Positions 1-9,437 of a stretch of 64,000 nucleotides of DNA are shown in pieces. Positions within the stretch are counted from its first letter, which is position 1; the number at the start of each line of letters is the position of its first letter. Made by a program: the position numbers and the translations under genes. The notes beneath the pieces are model-generated. The model was given only the letters and a program-made list of their open reading frames with translations, had not been told where the DNA came from and did no database searches. Source of the DNA: Paracoccus ravus (GTDB taxonomy: Bacteria > Pseudomonadota > Alphaproteobacteria > Rhodobacterales > Rhodobacteraceae); contig NZ_SDEB01000011.1 of the NCBI RefSeq assembly GCF_004522175.1, positions 62,001 through 126,000 on the forward strand, given 5' to 3'.

Positions 1-190
1 AGGCTTCTAGCCCGTAACGAAGGTTCCGCAATGCGGTGAAGAACCCCGTATGGGGCTGACGGCGCCGCAGGCTCCGATAGCCACTGCGCGCCAAGAACCG
101 CAATCCGGACTGCATCCGCCCGAAAGGACGATCGATCGCATGAATTTCGTAGCCATGGTAGAAAAAATCAATCCGCCGCCGATGAGCCAT
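1..190 (-). CDS. 5' end of an unidentified protein, cut by the window edge
   Basis: An open frame runs on the minus strand from an ATG at 188-190 to the window edge, 63 codons without a stop. The visible N-terminus is basic and aromatic (MAHRRRIDFFYHGYEIHAI) and has no signal peptide. I do not recognise the family. It is divergent from the exopolysaccharide operon, so a polysaccharide role is possible but only inferred. A GGGAAG sequence lies about 9 bases upstream of the ATG and could be the ribosome site. Confidence is limited because only the start is present. Confidence 0.45.
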   Translation of the reverse strand, partial: MAHRRRIDFFYHGYEIHAIDRPFGRMQSGLRFLARSGYRSLRRRQPHTGFFTALRNLRYGLEA

Positions 191-221
191 CTCCAGTCAC
201 TTCCCGATTTCGAGCATTAAA

Positions 222-236
222 TTAATGGTCGATTAA
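222..236. promoter_or_regulatory. Candidate CtrA box (TTAA-N7-TTAA)
   Basis: The sequence TTAATGGTCGATTAA matches the full alphaproteobacterial CtrA consensus of two TTAA half-sites 7 bases apart. It lies in an AT-rich divergent gap, 32 bases upstream of the minus-strand gene and 135 bases upstream of the first glycosyltransferase. The local AT richness makes chance occurrence possible. Confidence 0.35.
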
Positions 237-371
237 TTAAAACATGTACTAGCTGTTGCAATAAGTGGTTCGGATGCCTGATTAATACGGAACGCGGGAT
301 AAGTCGACCATCACGACTCGGAAAATTTGAAACAAACTGGTTAATATTTCAAGGGTGCGTCGAGCGTCACG

Positions 372-1385
372 ATGGAAAAGGTTTCGGTCATTATACCGGC
401 TTATAATGCCTTCCGCACAATTGGGCAGGCAGTCAGTTCGGCTTTGCTACAGCCCGAGGTCGCCGAGGTCGTGGTGGTGGATGATGCCTCGACCGACGAT
501 ACCGCAGCGGCGGCCTGGCGGGCAGATGATGCCAGCGGTCGGCTCAAGGTGCTCCGTCTTGAAAGCAATGGCGGCCCCGCCCTTGCACGCAACAAGGCGA
601 TCGCAGCCTCTTCGGCCCCTTGGATCGCGATTCTGGATTCGGACGACATGTTCCTGCCCGCGCGCTTCACGACCCTCTTCGCAGCAGGTCCCTTCGATCT
701 GGCGGCCGACAACATCGCCTTGATCGCCGATCAACCCGCGAACCGCAGGGCGCAACTGGCGATTCCCCAACTCCCGGCATGCGCAAAAGAGCTTGCACTG
801 ACGCAGTTCATTGCGGGGAACCTGACGCAAGGGGGCATGGGGCGCAACGAAACCGGCCTACTCAAACCCTTGATACGGCGAGATTTACTTCAGCGCACCG
901 GGCTGAGCTATGACGAAGATCTGCGGCTTGGAGAAGATTTTATCCTCTATGTCCGCCTGATGGCGCGCGGGGCTCGTTTCATCACGATCAATTCCTGTGG
1001 CTACGTGGCATTTCAACGTGCCGACTCGCTCAGCGCCCGGCATCGCACTGACGATCTCCGCACCTTCAGCGAGGCCAGCGCGTGTATTTTAAGGACCGAG
1101 CGGATCCCCCCAGCCGCTCGAAAGATGCTGGTCCGCCAGCAACGATTGACCCGCGACAAATACCACCATCGGCTCTTTCTGGATCGCAAGGCAGAGGTTG
1201 GCCTTTTGGGCGCAGCGCGTGAAACCGTCGGATCCGCAGACCGCTTCTGGGCGGTATTTCGGCTCACCTTGCGGGACAAATTCATGGCCCTGAGAAAGCA
1301 TCTACGCCCGAATGCGCTAGCCCATGAGCATTCTGGCATCAGGCTGTTGATGAATATTAGAAACACGACCGACTTGAAAAATTAA
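372..1385 (+). CDS. Family 2 glycosyltransferase
   Basis: This 337-aa protein begins with a classic GT-A fold start (VSVIIPAYNAFRTIGQAV), followed by VVVDDASTDDT and the metal-binding LDSDD motif near residue 85. These mark an inverting GT2 enzyme that transfers a sugar from a nucleotide-sugar to a lipid-linked polysaccharide intermediate on the cytoplasmic face of the membrane. The C-terminal half is basic and helical with no clear membrane helix. It is the first gene before the ExoL/ExoA/ExoM-like block, with a 137-base gap to the next gene that could hold another promoter. Donor and acceptor sugars cannot be read from sequence. Confidence 0.85.
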   Translation: MEKVSVIIPAYNAFRTIGQAVSSALLQPEVAEVVVVDDASTDDTAAAAWRADDASGRLKVLRLESNGGPALARNKAIAASSAPWIAILDSDDMFLPARFTTLFAAGPFDLAADNIALIADQPANRRAQLAIPQLPACAKELALTQFIAGNLTQGGMGRNETGLLKPLIRRDLLQRTGLSYDEDLRLGEDFILYVRLMARGARFITINSCGYVAFQRADSLSARHRTDDLRTFSEASACILRTERIPPAARKMLVRQQRLTRDKYHHRLFLDRKAEVGLLGAARETVGSADRFWAVFRLTLRDKFMALRKHLRPNALAHEHSGIRLLMNIRNTTDLKN

Positions 1386-1522
1386 CCACGAGATCAGAAT
1401 TTCATGCCAAGAGATGGATCATATCCCCATGATGTCTTATCTCGAACTCAGCGCGAAAGTTTTTCAGGACTGTAGGTTGTTTCATTTGATTGATCGAACT
1501 TGTTTTTTTCGGGGCCATCGTA

Positions 1523-2629
1523 ATGCTCGTCACCTATCTGGCGCATGATCTCGATGACCCGTCCATCTGGCGCCGGATCGACATGCTGCATCAAGGCGGC
1601 GCAAAGGTCCGCGTCCTCGGTTTTCGGCGCGGAGCGGGGCCACTGCCGCAGAGCGCGACGGTTCTGGGTCATACCGTCAACGGAGAAATGTGGCAGCGCC
1701 TTGCGGCCGTTCTGCGCAATTTGCCCCGCCTTCCGTGCAGGATCGCGCCAGCGGGCGCGAGAGAAACGATCCTCGCGCGAAATCTTGAGACGCTGGTTCT
1801 GGGCGCCCGTCTCGCCTCGGCGCGGCGGGCGCGCCTCTGCTATGAGCTGCTTGATATTCACAACATGATGCTGGGTAGCGGAGCCAGGGCAAAAACGCTT
1901 CGCCGGATCGAGGCGGGGCTGATGCGGCGCAGCGCGGCCGTGGTGACCTCGTCTCCGGGCTTCATCCGGAACTATCTGCGGCAATATGACCAGCCGGATA
2001 TTCCCGTGATCCTGGCCGAGAACAAGCCACTTGCGATATCCCTGCCCGGCATTGGCAGGGATGCGACCAAGGGACCGCTCACGATCGGCTGGTTCGGGAT
2101 GCTGCGCTGCAAGGTTTCGCTTTTGGCACTGGACGCCCTGACCCGCGCCGCGCCGGGCCGCTTCCGGGTCATTCTTCGCGGCCGGCCCGCTCTGGACGTG
2201 GTCCAGGACTTTCACCAGATCGTCGCGGCAAATCCGGACATGCAATTTCTCGGCCTCTATCGCTGGCCCGAGGATCTGGCCCGGATCTATGCCGAGGTCG
2301 ATCTGGCTTGGTTGATCGACCGCTATCAGGCCGGTCGGAATTCGGATTGGCTATTGCCCAACCGGCTTTACGAAGGCTGCCTGCACGGCGCGGTTCCGAT
2401 CGTGCTGGACGGGACCGAGGCCGCGGCCAAGGCCCGGGAATGGGGCTGCGGCATCGCGCTGAGATCGGTCGAGCCGGCAGAAATTCTCGATGTGCTGGGT
2501 CATGCCCGGGAACGGTTGGGCGATTGCCGTGCCGCGCTTGCACGGCTGCCGCAATCCGCGCTCAGGATGGACGCCGCGGAATGCGCGGTCCTGACTCAGG
2601 CGATCTGCGGCTTTGAAGGGATGGAGTGA
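1523..2629 (+). CDS. ExoL-like glycosyltransferase (GT-B, GT4-like)
   Basis: I chose the ATG at 1523 (MLVTYLAHDLDDPSIWRRI) because this sequence is how ExoL-type enzymes begin. A longer frame from 1490 adds 11 residues without similarity. The product is 368 aa. Visible landmarks are an N-terminal Rossmann half, a central TSSPGFIRNYL segment, and a C-terminal donor half with IGWFGMLRCKVS and a PNRLYEGCLHGAVPI segment that corresponds to the E-x7-E region of GT4 enzymes. It probably adds one sugar of the repeat unit of an acidic exopolysaccharide. The next gene starts 3 bases downstream, so the two are co-transcribed and probably translationally coupled. Confidence 0.75.
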   Translation: MLVTYLAHDLDDPSIWRRIDMLHQGGAKVRVLGFRRGAGPLPQSATVLGHTVNGEMWQRLAAVLRNLPRLPCRIAPAGARETILARNLETLVLGARLASARRARLCYELLDIHNMMLGSGARAKTLRRIEAGLMRRSAAVVTSSPGFIRNYLRQYDQPDIPVILAENKPLAISLPGIGRDATKGPLTIGWFGMLRCKVSLLALDALTRAAPGRFRVILRGRPALDVVQDFHQIVAANPDMQFLGLYRWPEDLARIYAEVDLAWLIDRYQAGRNSDWLLPNRLYEGCLHGAVPIVLDGTEAAAKAREWGCGIALRSVEPAEILDVLGHARERLGDCRAALARLPQSALRMDAAECAVLTQAICGFEGME

Positions 2630-2632
2630 CCC

Positions 2633-3613
2633 ATGCTTCTGATCGTCATCCCGACCCTTAACGAGGCGACCCATATTGCCCAGGTTCTGTCTTCGGCGCT
2701 GGGTTTTTGCACGGATCCCGGGGATTTGATCGTGGTCGCGGATGGCGGATCGGAAGATGGCACCCGTCTGATCGTTCGTCAGATGGCCGTTTTCGAACCT
2801 CGCGTGCACCTGCTCGACAACCCGCGCAAACTGCAGGCGGCGGGGGTAAATTTGGCCGTTTCCGCCTTTGGGACCCAGGCCACATGGCTCTTGCGGATGG
2901 ATGCGCATAGCGCCTATCCCGACGATTTTGCCAAGATTCTTCTGGATGAGGCACGAGGAAGGAACGCAGACAGCGTCGTGGTTTCCATGGTCGCGCAGGG
3001 CGAGGGCTTTTGGCACAGGGCGATTGCAGCGGCGCAGAACTCTCGCATCGGGAATGGCGGTTCGGCGCATCGCAGCCAGGGGCCGGGGAAATGGGTTTCC
3101 CACGGGCATCACGCGCTGATGCGCATCTCGGCCTTTCGCGAGATCGGGGGCTACGATCCTGGTTTCACCCATAATGAGGATGCAGAACTGGACCACCGGT
3201 TGACGGCGGCGGGTTTCCGGATCTGGCTCACCGGCCGGACGGGTCTGATCTATTTTCCGCGCCGCAACCTTGCCGCGCTGATCCGACAATATCATGCCTT
3301 TGGTCGCGGTCGGCGGCGAAATCTCGCAAAACACCGGGCTTGGCCGGGCGCGCGGCAGACCCTGGTGGCGGTTTTGGCCCCGGCTTTGCTCTGTGTGACG
3401 CTGGCACCGCTGTGGTGGGGCTTTGCCATCCCCTTTGCATTGTGGATGGCCGGCTGCCTAGTCAGCGGAGCGGCGATTGCTCTGCGCCAGAATGAGCTCG
3501 CGGGTTGTTTTTCGGGCCTTTTCGCCGGGGCCATGCATCTTGCCTGGTCCACCGGCTACTGGCGGCAATGGCTCTTTCCTGACCGCCGCCTCGTGGGACG
3601 CCGCCATGAGTGA
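2633..3613 (+). CDS. ExoA-like family 2 glycosyltransferase
   Basis: This 326-aa protein has the GT2 N-terminus (LLIVIPTLNEATHIAQVL), a VVADGGSEDGT motif, a LRMDAHSAYP metal-binding segment and a HNEDAELDHRL (ED) motif for the catalytic base. Two or three hydrophobic helices at the C-terminus (roughly residues 245-310) anchor it in the inner membrane. This layout and length match ExoA, which adds the second sugar in succinoglycan-type repeat units. Its stop overlaps the following gene by 8 bases (ATGAGTGA), indicating coupled translation. Confidence 0.8.
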   Translation: MLLIVIPTLNEATHIAQVLSSALGFCTDPGDLIVVADGGSEDGTRLIVRQMAVFEPRVHLLDNPRKLQAAGVNLAVSAFGTQATWLLRMDAHSAYPDDFAKILLDEARGRNADSVVVSMVAQGEGFWHRAIAAAQNSRIGNGGSAHRSQGPGKWVSHGHHALMRISAFREIGGYDPGFTHNEDAELDHRLTAAGFRIWLTGRTGLIYFPRRNLAALIRQYHAFGRGRRRNLAKHRAWPGARQTLVAVLAPALLCVTLAPLWWGFAIPFALWMAGCLVSGAAIALRQNELAGCFSGLFAGAMHLAWSTGYWRQWLFPDRRLVGRRHE

Positions 3614-4544
3614 TCGTCTGCTGGTCGGCATATGCACCTATCGGCGCGACTCGATTGCCGAAACGCTGGACTCCTTGCGCGCGACAAGCGATTGCGGGCT
3701 GGATGTCGAGATCGCCGTGGCTGACAATGATCTCGCGCCCTCGGCCCGGCCCCTGGTCGCGCGACATGCGGCCGGGCATCCGATGACCGTCACCTATCTG
3801 CACGCCCCTTGCGCAAACATCTCGATCGCGCGCAATGCTCTTTTGGATCACGCATACCGGAATGGCTTTCGCCTGCTCGTCTATATCGACGACGACCAGC
3901 GGGTAAGGCAAGACACTTTGCCAGCCTTGGTCGCGGCATGGCGAGCGGGCGCCGGGGCGGTTCTCGGGACCGTGCTGGCTGATTATGGCAGCGACACGCC
4001 CGAATGGATGCTGCGGGCGCGCCCGCATGACACCCGCCCCCAACGCGGAAGTGATGGGGCCTGCCGTTGGGGATATACGGGCAATAACCTTGCCGACCTT
4101 GCCGATCCCGCTTGGGCCGGGCGGCGTTTCGATCTGTCGCATGGCCGAAGCGGGGGCGAGGATACCGCCTGGTTCGCGGGCTACCTGGCCGCAGGCGGCC
4201 GCCTTGTCCATGCGCCCGAGGCCATCGTGGATGAGCAGATTCCCCCGGATCGCGCGCGCCTCTCCTGGCTCCTTCGCCGCCGCTACCGCATGGGCCATAC
4301 CCATGCCAGCCTTGGGATGCGCGGCAAGGGGGTGAAGGCACGGGCGAGCGCCGCCGCAGTCGCGGGGGCCAAGATGGTCGCCTGTCTGGGGCTCGCGGCT
4401 GCCGGAGGCATTCCTGCAAGGCGCAATCCCCAACTGATGCGGGCATGCCTCCATGCCGGTGTAGCAGCCCATCTTCTGGGCGCGAGGCAGATCAGCCTTT
4501 ACGGCGGAAATGGGGGCGAAGCGAAGGAAACTGATCATGCATGA
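3606..4544 (+). CDS. ExoM-like family 2 glycosyltransferase
   Basis: The ATG at 3606 gives a 312-aa protein starting MSDRLLVGICTYRRDSIAET, the typical ExoM start. A longer frame from 3477 would overlap the previous gene heavily. Motifs are VADNDLAPSA, a YIDDDQ metal site and GEDTAWF. ExoM enzymes add a glucose to the lipid-linked succinoglycan intermediate at the cytoplasmic membrane face. The exact linkage here is not deducible. It overlaps the upstream gene by 8 bases and the downstream gene by 8 bases (ATGCATGA), so the block is tightly coupled. Confidence 0.8.
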   Translation: MSDRLLVGICTYRRDSIAETLDSLRATSDCGLDVEIAVADNDLAPSARPLVARHAAGHPMTVTYLHAPCANISIARNALLDHAYRNGFRLLVYIDDDQRVRQDTLPALVAAWRAGAGAVLGTVLADYGSDTPEWMLRARPHDTRPQRGSDGACRWGYTGNNLADLADPAWAGRRFDLSHGRSGGEDTAWFAGYLAAGGRLVHAPEAIVDEQIPPDRARLSWLLRRRYRMGHTHASLGMRGKGVKARASAAAVAGAKMVACLGLAAAGGIPARRNPQLMRACLHAGVAAHLLGARQISLYGGNGGEAKETDHA

Positions 4545-6879
4545 CCCGTCGGCAGAGGCATCCAATGGGCAGTTCACCAACCCGTCGCAGACGGTCGAGC
4601 TTGGACGGATCATGGCCGGGCTGCGCCGTCAGCGCCTGCGCATTGTTTTCCCGATGCTGCTTTTTGCCGGGCTTGGCCTTGCTTATGCCATGGCGAAGCC
4701 CTTGACCTATAGCGCGACGGCGACGCTGCTCATCGACGGCACCCTCAGCACGACCGTGAGGCAGGTCGGCGGGCTGGCCGGCCCCGATGCGACGCCCGAC
4801 GGAAAGATCGAGAATGCCCGGGTCGTCCTTGGCTCGGACAAGCTGGCCTATGACGTCCTGGATGCGACGGGCTTGCAGTCCGATCCCTCCTTCTTGTTTC
4901 CGCCGCAAGGAGGAGTCTCGAAATGGGCCGGTCAGGCGATTGCCGAACTGCTGACACAGGTCGACAGGTTGCAAGATAGGCTTTCCTGGTGGGTCGAGCC
5001 GGCCGCGCCCGTCCCCGTGATGCCGGCCCCTGTCAATGAGGCTCAGATCGATCCGCTGCGCCGCCGCGGGGCAATGCTTCTGCGTTCGGGCCTGTCGGTT
5101 TACCGGATCGGCCGAAGCAGCGCGATCGGCATCACCTATCAGAGCCTCTCTGCCGGACAGGCGGCTTTGGTCGCCAATGCCTATGCCGAGGCCTATATGC
5201 GGGACATTCTGGCCGCGAATGGACAGGCCCTTGGCCAGACCCAGGGTTGGATCTCGCAGCGGCTCGCCGACCTGCAGGAACGCGCCCGATTGGCGGCGCA
5301 AGCCGCAGAGCAATTCGCCACCGAGAATCGTCTTGCCACATCGCAGAACGGCATTTTGCTGAGCGAACAGGCCCAGGGCGAGCTCAATGCCAGCCTGACC
5401 GCCGCCATAGGTGACCGCGCCCGCGCCAAGGCCGTGCTGGACATTTATGACCGCGCGATCGAGGGGGGCGTCGGCGCCCTGCTGAACGGAAATGCCGTCA
5501 GTTTCGGCAACGAGGAACTCTCTACCTTGCTGATGGCCCGTCTCGACAGCTTCAACGAGTTGAAGGCGAAAATTCAAAATCTCCAGGTCAATGCGGGGCC
5601 GGATCATCCGCAGATCTCCGGGTTGCGCATGGCTTTGGCCAGTTCGGCCAACCGACTCTTTGTCGAGCTGCAATCGCGCCGCCAGTCGGCCGCCGGAGAC
5701 CTGAGCGTTGCAGAGGAACGCGTCGCCGCGCTGCGGCAAAGCCTTGATGAGGCCACATCCCGGAACGCGGCGCAGGCTGCGGCGCTGGTCCGTCTGCGCG
5801 CCATGCAGCAAGAGGCCGAGACGCTCGCGGAACTTTACCAATCCACTCTGGTCGAATCCCAGCAGATCAAGCAGCAGGGTTCGTTTCCGGTCAGCAATGT
5901 ACGCGTCGTTTCTCCGGCTCAAGTTCCGGCAGGTCCCTCGGGGCCGGCGACATTGCGCTATGTGATGGCGGCGGCGATGCTGGGATTGTTCCTGGGCTTG
6001 CTTTGGGCGGCCCTGCGCGAGATGCGCGAGAACGTTTTGCGGAGCGGCAGCGACGTGACCGCAAACTCGGGATTGCGTTTCCTTGGCCATCTGCCCCGCC
6101 TGCGCATTCCCGGGCCACGCGGCGCGGATCTGCCCCGCCAAGTCCAAAGCGACCTCGCGCAGGGGCATATGCTGCCGCTGCGCCGGCCCTTGGCCCGAGC
6201 CGTGCGGATACCGGTGCTCGAAAAGCCCGATTCGGTTTACGCCGAAACACTTCGGCATATCCGGCTTGCCCTGCATCAGCGGGGCGAGACCACGGCGATC
6301 GGCGTCACCTCCTTCCATCGCCTGCCGGGGCGCGCCGCCATGACGCTGAATCTGGCCGGGCAAATCTCGGCCAGTTCACGCCATCCGGTGCTGGTGATCG
6401 ATGCCGATCCGAGGGATGGTACGCTGACGCGCATTCTGAAACTTTCGGATCGTCCGGGCCTTGCGCAAGTCGACCCCGCGGCCGAGAACTGGCGCGCGAT
6501 GCTACTCGACATTCACGACAGCAATCTCACGGTCCTGCCCGCCGGCGCGTCGAATGCCAGCATATTGGACAGCGGGCGTCCCGCCCAGGTCTTGCGCCGG
6601 ATCCTGCACGAGGCGCAGGCGGATTTTTCCGCTGTCATCATCGATGTTCCACCGCTTTTCCCGACCGCTGCCGGGTTGGAACTGCTCTATGAATTGCCAA
6701 GCTTTGCCGTGCTTGGTGAATGGGGAAGGACACCGCGTGACATGGTCGATGCAGCGCTGGTCAACCACCCCGTGCTGAAGCAGCGCTGCCTCGGCGTCGT
6801 CTTTGACCAAGTCAAGCTGTCCCGGCTGCGCGCCTTCACCCGCCCGGATGCCCGCGAACGTTTACTTCCCGGCGTCTGA
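4537..6879 (+). CDS. ExoP/Wzc-like polysaccharide co-polymerase with degenerate kinase domain
   Basis: The start at 4537 is preferred because AAGGAAA precedes it by 6-7 bases; the product is 780 aa. It has a Wzz-type layout: a membrane helix near residues 34-53, a large periplasmic coiled-coil domain, a proline-containing second helix near 471-493, then a cytoplasmic tyrosine-autokinase-like domain. Such proteins set chain length and couple polymerisation to export of exopolysaccharide. The Walker A' strand is present (VLVIDADPRDG), but the P-loop region (near residue 590) reads SFHRLPGRAAMTL and lacks the GK[ST] core. There is no C-terminal tyrosine cluster. I infer a co-polymerase that has lost, or never had, kinase activity. 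It is the last gene of the operon. Confidence 0.85.
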   Translation: MHDPSAEASNGQFTNPSQTVELGRIMAGLRRQRLRIVFPMLLFAGLGLAYAMAKPLTYSATATLLIDGTLSTTVRQVGGLAGPDATPDGKIENARVVLGSDKLAYDVLDATGLQSDPSFLFPPQGGVSKWAGQAIAELLTQVDRLQDRLSWWVEPAAPVPVMPAPVNEAQIDPLRRRGAMLLRSGLSVYRIGRSSAIGITYQSLSAGQAALVANAYAEAYMRDILAANGQALGQTQGWISQRLADLQERARLAAQAAEQFATENRLATSQNGILLSEQAQGELNASLTAAIGDRARAKAVLDIYDRAIEGGVGALLNGNAVSFGNEELSTLLMARLDSFNELKAKIQNLQVNAGPDHPQISGLRMALASSANRLFVELQSRRQSAAGDLSVAEERVAALRQSLDEATSRNAAQAAALVRLRAMQQEAETLAELYQSTLVESQQIKQQGSFPVSNVRVVSPAQVPAGPSGPATLRYVMAAAMLGLFLGLLWAALREMRENVLRSGSDVTANSGLRFLGHLPRLRIPGPRGADLPRQVQSDLAQGHMLPLRRPLARAVRIPVLEKPDSVYAETLRHIRLALHQRGETTAIGVTSFHRLPGRAAMTLNLAGQISASSRHPVLVIDADPRDGTLTRILKLSDRPGLAQVDPAAENWRAMLLDIHDSNLTVLPAGASNASILDSGRPAQVLRRILHEAQADFSAVIIDVPPLFPTAAGLELLYELPSFAVLGEWGRTPRDMVDAALVNHPVLKQRCLGVVFDQVKLSRLRAFTRPDARERLLPGV

Positions 6880-7614
6880 GGGCGTCCTGGAAAAACAATA
6901 TCGAACGACGCATGTTACATCGCACGGTGGTATGGCACAAAGTATCCGCACGTCATCCTTTGGCCGCTGAGAGTTCGGGTGAAAGCCTCGATCACGGCGC
7001 TGCCGGGTGCCGAGGAAAAGTTGATGATGGCAATCTGGGTTTGGGTTTTCCGCAGCTTGGCGGTCATGAACCCCAGGACGTTATACCTTCGTCAAAGACC
7101 GTGGAGCAATTCATTCGCGCCTCGATCTGGCTTCGGAAGAGGTGGTCGAAGGAATTCGGACGAGGTGATAAGCTTCAGCGGCCTGAGCAAGAACCAATGC
7201 GAATTGACAAATTCCGAGCGCTATTCTGCAGCAGTCAAGTGGAAAGTGGCTGTGAAGCCATGCGATTAGCAACCGCTCGCCTCTTGCGCCTTGCCCGAAC
7301 AAAGCTTGCGACCGATCGAGGACCTGCTTCGGGCGAAAGTCCACCCCATGTTCGCGACGATCCTCGAAGAATAAGGTCTGATGTGGTTCTCTGATTGCGG
7401 CCTTTTCAACAGCGCGTCTGAATGATCCTTCCGGGGTCATGGTTCTCTTTGAGGTAGGGTGTTAGTCGCCTCATGATGGCATTCGGCGGTGGATCGTCTC
7501 GAATGACGCACGCTGGGTCATTGCTACCCGAACCACCTCTGCGGGATCGATCCGGCCTCCGTCCCGTCGGGACCTGTCAGCCATGCCCTTTCTTGGCCCG
7601 GCATTCATATTTTC
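6880..7614. other. Non-coding or decayed region, no gene recognised
   Basis: These 735 bases follow the exopolysaccharide operon and precede the insertion-sequence remnants. Several open frames of 96-160 codons exist on both strands, but none shows recognisable motifs or a good ribosome site. The part nearest 7614 is probably the non-coding end of the IS110 element. The rest may be older transposon debris. Confidence 0.4.
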
Positions 7615-8574
7615 TCAGGCGACGGCCTCATTTTTCCATTTGAAGTCGGTGCCGTTCTTCCACAGCGCCAGCATCAGCACGGCAATCTTGCGGGCCGCGG
7701 GCACGGCTGCTTTTTTGAAACCTTTCCGTCCCGCAAGTCTCACAGCCCATGACTTCAGCGGCGAAAACCGTGTTACCCGGGATATCAGGGCAGTGGCGGC
7801 CTCGAATAACAGGCTCCGCAGGGCGCGATCTCCGCAAGCCCGAGAAAAGCGCCGATGTTGGACGTCTTGCGAAACCGGTCGGCACGCGACGATAGGGCCG
7901 ACCCCGGGAATGGTCATCAGACGGCGTGCCAGATCGCTTCCCTTCGCAATGTCGCGCAGTTCCTTGTCGATCCCAGCAGCGGCCGTGCAAAGCGCGGCAT
8001 GCGCGGCGATGCATCCCTCCGCGATGACAGCGAAGATCGGTTCATGTTTTGCGGCCGCTGCCAGTTGGTCACGGAATGCCTGATGCTGCTTGCCCTGGTG
8101 AACGGCAGTCAGCCGAAAACCAAAGGTTTTCAGGATGCCGCGGACATGTCGCTCGAGATCGTTGTGCAGGTGAAGCAACCGATCACGGGCACCGAGCAGC
8201 GTTCTGAGCCGGTCGGCATCCAGACTACGGATATGGACAGGGGTAAACCAACCAGTACGCGCCAGCTGCGCCAGACCTTCGGCATCAGCGGCGTGGGATT
8301 TGTTCAGCCGGGCCGACAACACCTTGTGCGCCGTCCGGGCATCGATGCAAATCATGTCCAGCCCCAAGTCGCCGAGAGATCGCTGCAACCAGATCGAAAG
8401 TTGACCCCTTTCATGAACTGTTAGAGTGGGTGAGATTTGCGGATCGGCAAAAAAACTGACGATCGCCTCCGGCTGACAGGCGACACATCCCCGAACCAGA
8501 ACCCCTCCGGTTTCATCGACGACGCAGATCAAGACTTCCTTCAGCGAAACGTCAAGCCCAGCAAAGCATTTCAT
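7615..8574 (-). pseudogene. IS110-family transposase, internally deleted and frameshifted
   Basis: Starting at MKCFAGLDVSLKEV (ATG 8574), the frame shows the IS110 DEDD-recombinase N-terminus (GLDVS, CIDARTAH, AADAEGLAQL) and the C-terminal domain (MTIPGVGPIVA, RSLLFEAA, LKSWAVRLA). Between these C-terminal blocks the expected segment is broken. Around 7838-7872 another frame encodes TSNIGAFLGL, which belongs in the middle of the domain, and the stretch leading to the CGD motif is missing. The open frame therefore survives through compensating deletions, and the protein lacks part of the Tnp20 domain with the catalytic serine region. It is probably inactive. No intact element ends were identified. 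Confidence 0.8.
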
Positions 8575-8689
8575 GGTCTTTCTCCTCGCGACGGCTCCAA
8601 ATGAGGATGAAGGTACCAGCACTCGCTCGCCGCTGAAGAGCGACAGCCGCAATCACACCATGTCCGGGACATCTGGACCAGTTTGCCGC

Positions 8690-9335
8690 GCAGCTAAACT
8701 TGTGCGCCGGGTGCTTCTTGCTGGTCCTTGGCCCCTGATAGATCGGCACCAGGCGCATGAGCCTCATCAGCCGACGGACCCGGTGCCGTCCGCAGCGATG
8801 CCCTCGGGCTGTATTTGCCGGGCCATCTGGCGGGAGCCATGACCCAAGGCATCTCGAGAAACGGCCGGTCGATGATCTCCATGAGCTTCAGGGTCTCGGC
8901 AATTTCGCCGCGCGGCTGGTAATAAAGGCCGGAGCGCGCCAGAGACAGCAGACGGCACTGCCGTCGGACGCTGAGATCGAGATGATCCTGTTTCACCAGT
9001 TTTTTTCCTCCAGTGCCGAGAATGTGAATGGAGGCCGCCGATAAAAAATCGCGCTCGATGACGTTCTGGCCGATCTTGGCATTCAGCCTCTCGACCTCCC
9101 CCGCAGAGATTTGCGGCGCGGCGCGCGAGGCACCGCATGCCGCGGCCATGTTCTCGATCGCGGTTCTCTTCCACCCCGAAATCGTCGTCGGATGGATGCC
9201 GTTGAACGGCTCTCTCGGACCGATGGCGCTCGCCGTTCAACTTCTTGGCCAGTTCAGCCGTCGTCGGTTCCTCGCGAATGACCCAAGAGCCACCTTCGCC
9301 TTGAACTCTGCAGCATAGCGCTTGCGTTTCGTCAT
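8690..9335 (-). pseudogene. IS3-family transposase remnant (orfA plus start of orfB)
   Basis: From an ATG at 9335 the minus strand reads MTKRKRYAAEFKAKVAL, the start of an IS3-family orfA. It then changes frame, continues through a helix-turn-helix region and QNVIERDFLSAASI, and enters orfB (VKQDHLDLSVRRQCRLLSL, then RSGLYYQPRGEIAETL). Another frame shift follows near 8860, and RLMRLMRLVPIYQ can be read in a third frame up to about 8690. The DDE integrase core is missing, apparently lost at the junction with the IS110 element. It is non-functional. Confidence 0.8.
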
Positions 9336-9437
9336 GTCGGATCGTTCTTCCTCAGGCGCTCAAGCTTAGCCTCTCGTCCGAATTCGTGCGGCCACCTTCA
9401 TTCAATCCGCTGGCGCGGACCAGCTTGAACTCGGCCT

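Noticed and set aside
6912-7394. Plus-strand frame of 160 codons after the exopolysaccharide operon
   Set aside because: No ribosome site, no motifs and unusual composition; I treat it as non-coding.
8552-8767. Minus-strand 71-codon frame with MRLMRLVPIYQ
   Set aside because: It is part of the decayed IS3 orfB and continues into unrelated sequence at the IS110 junction, so it is included in the pseudogene, not called separately.
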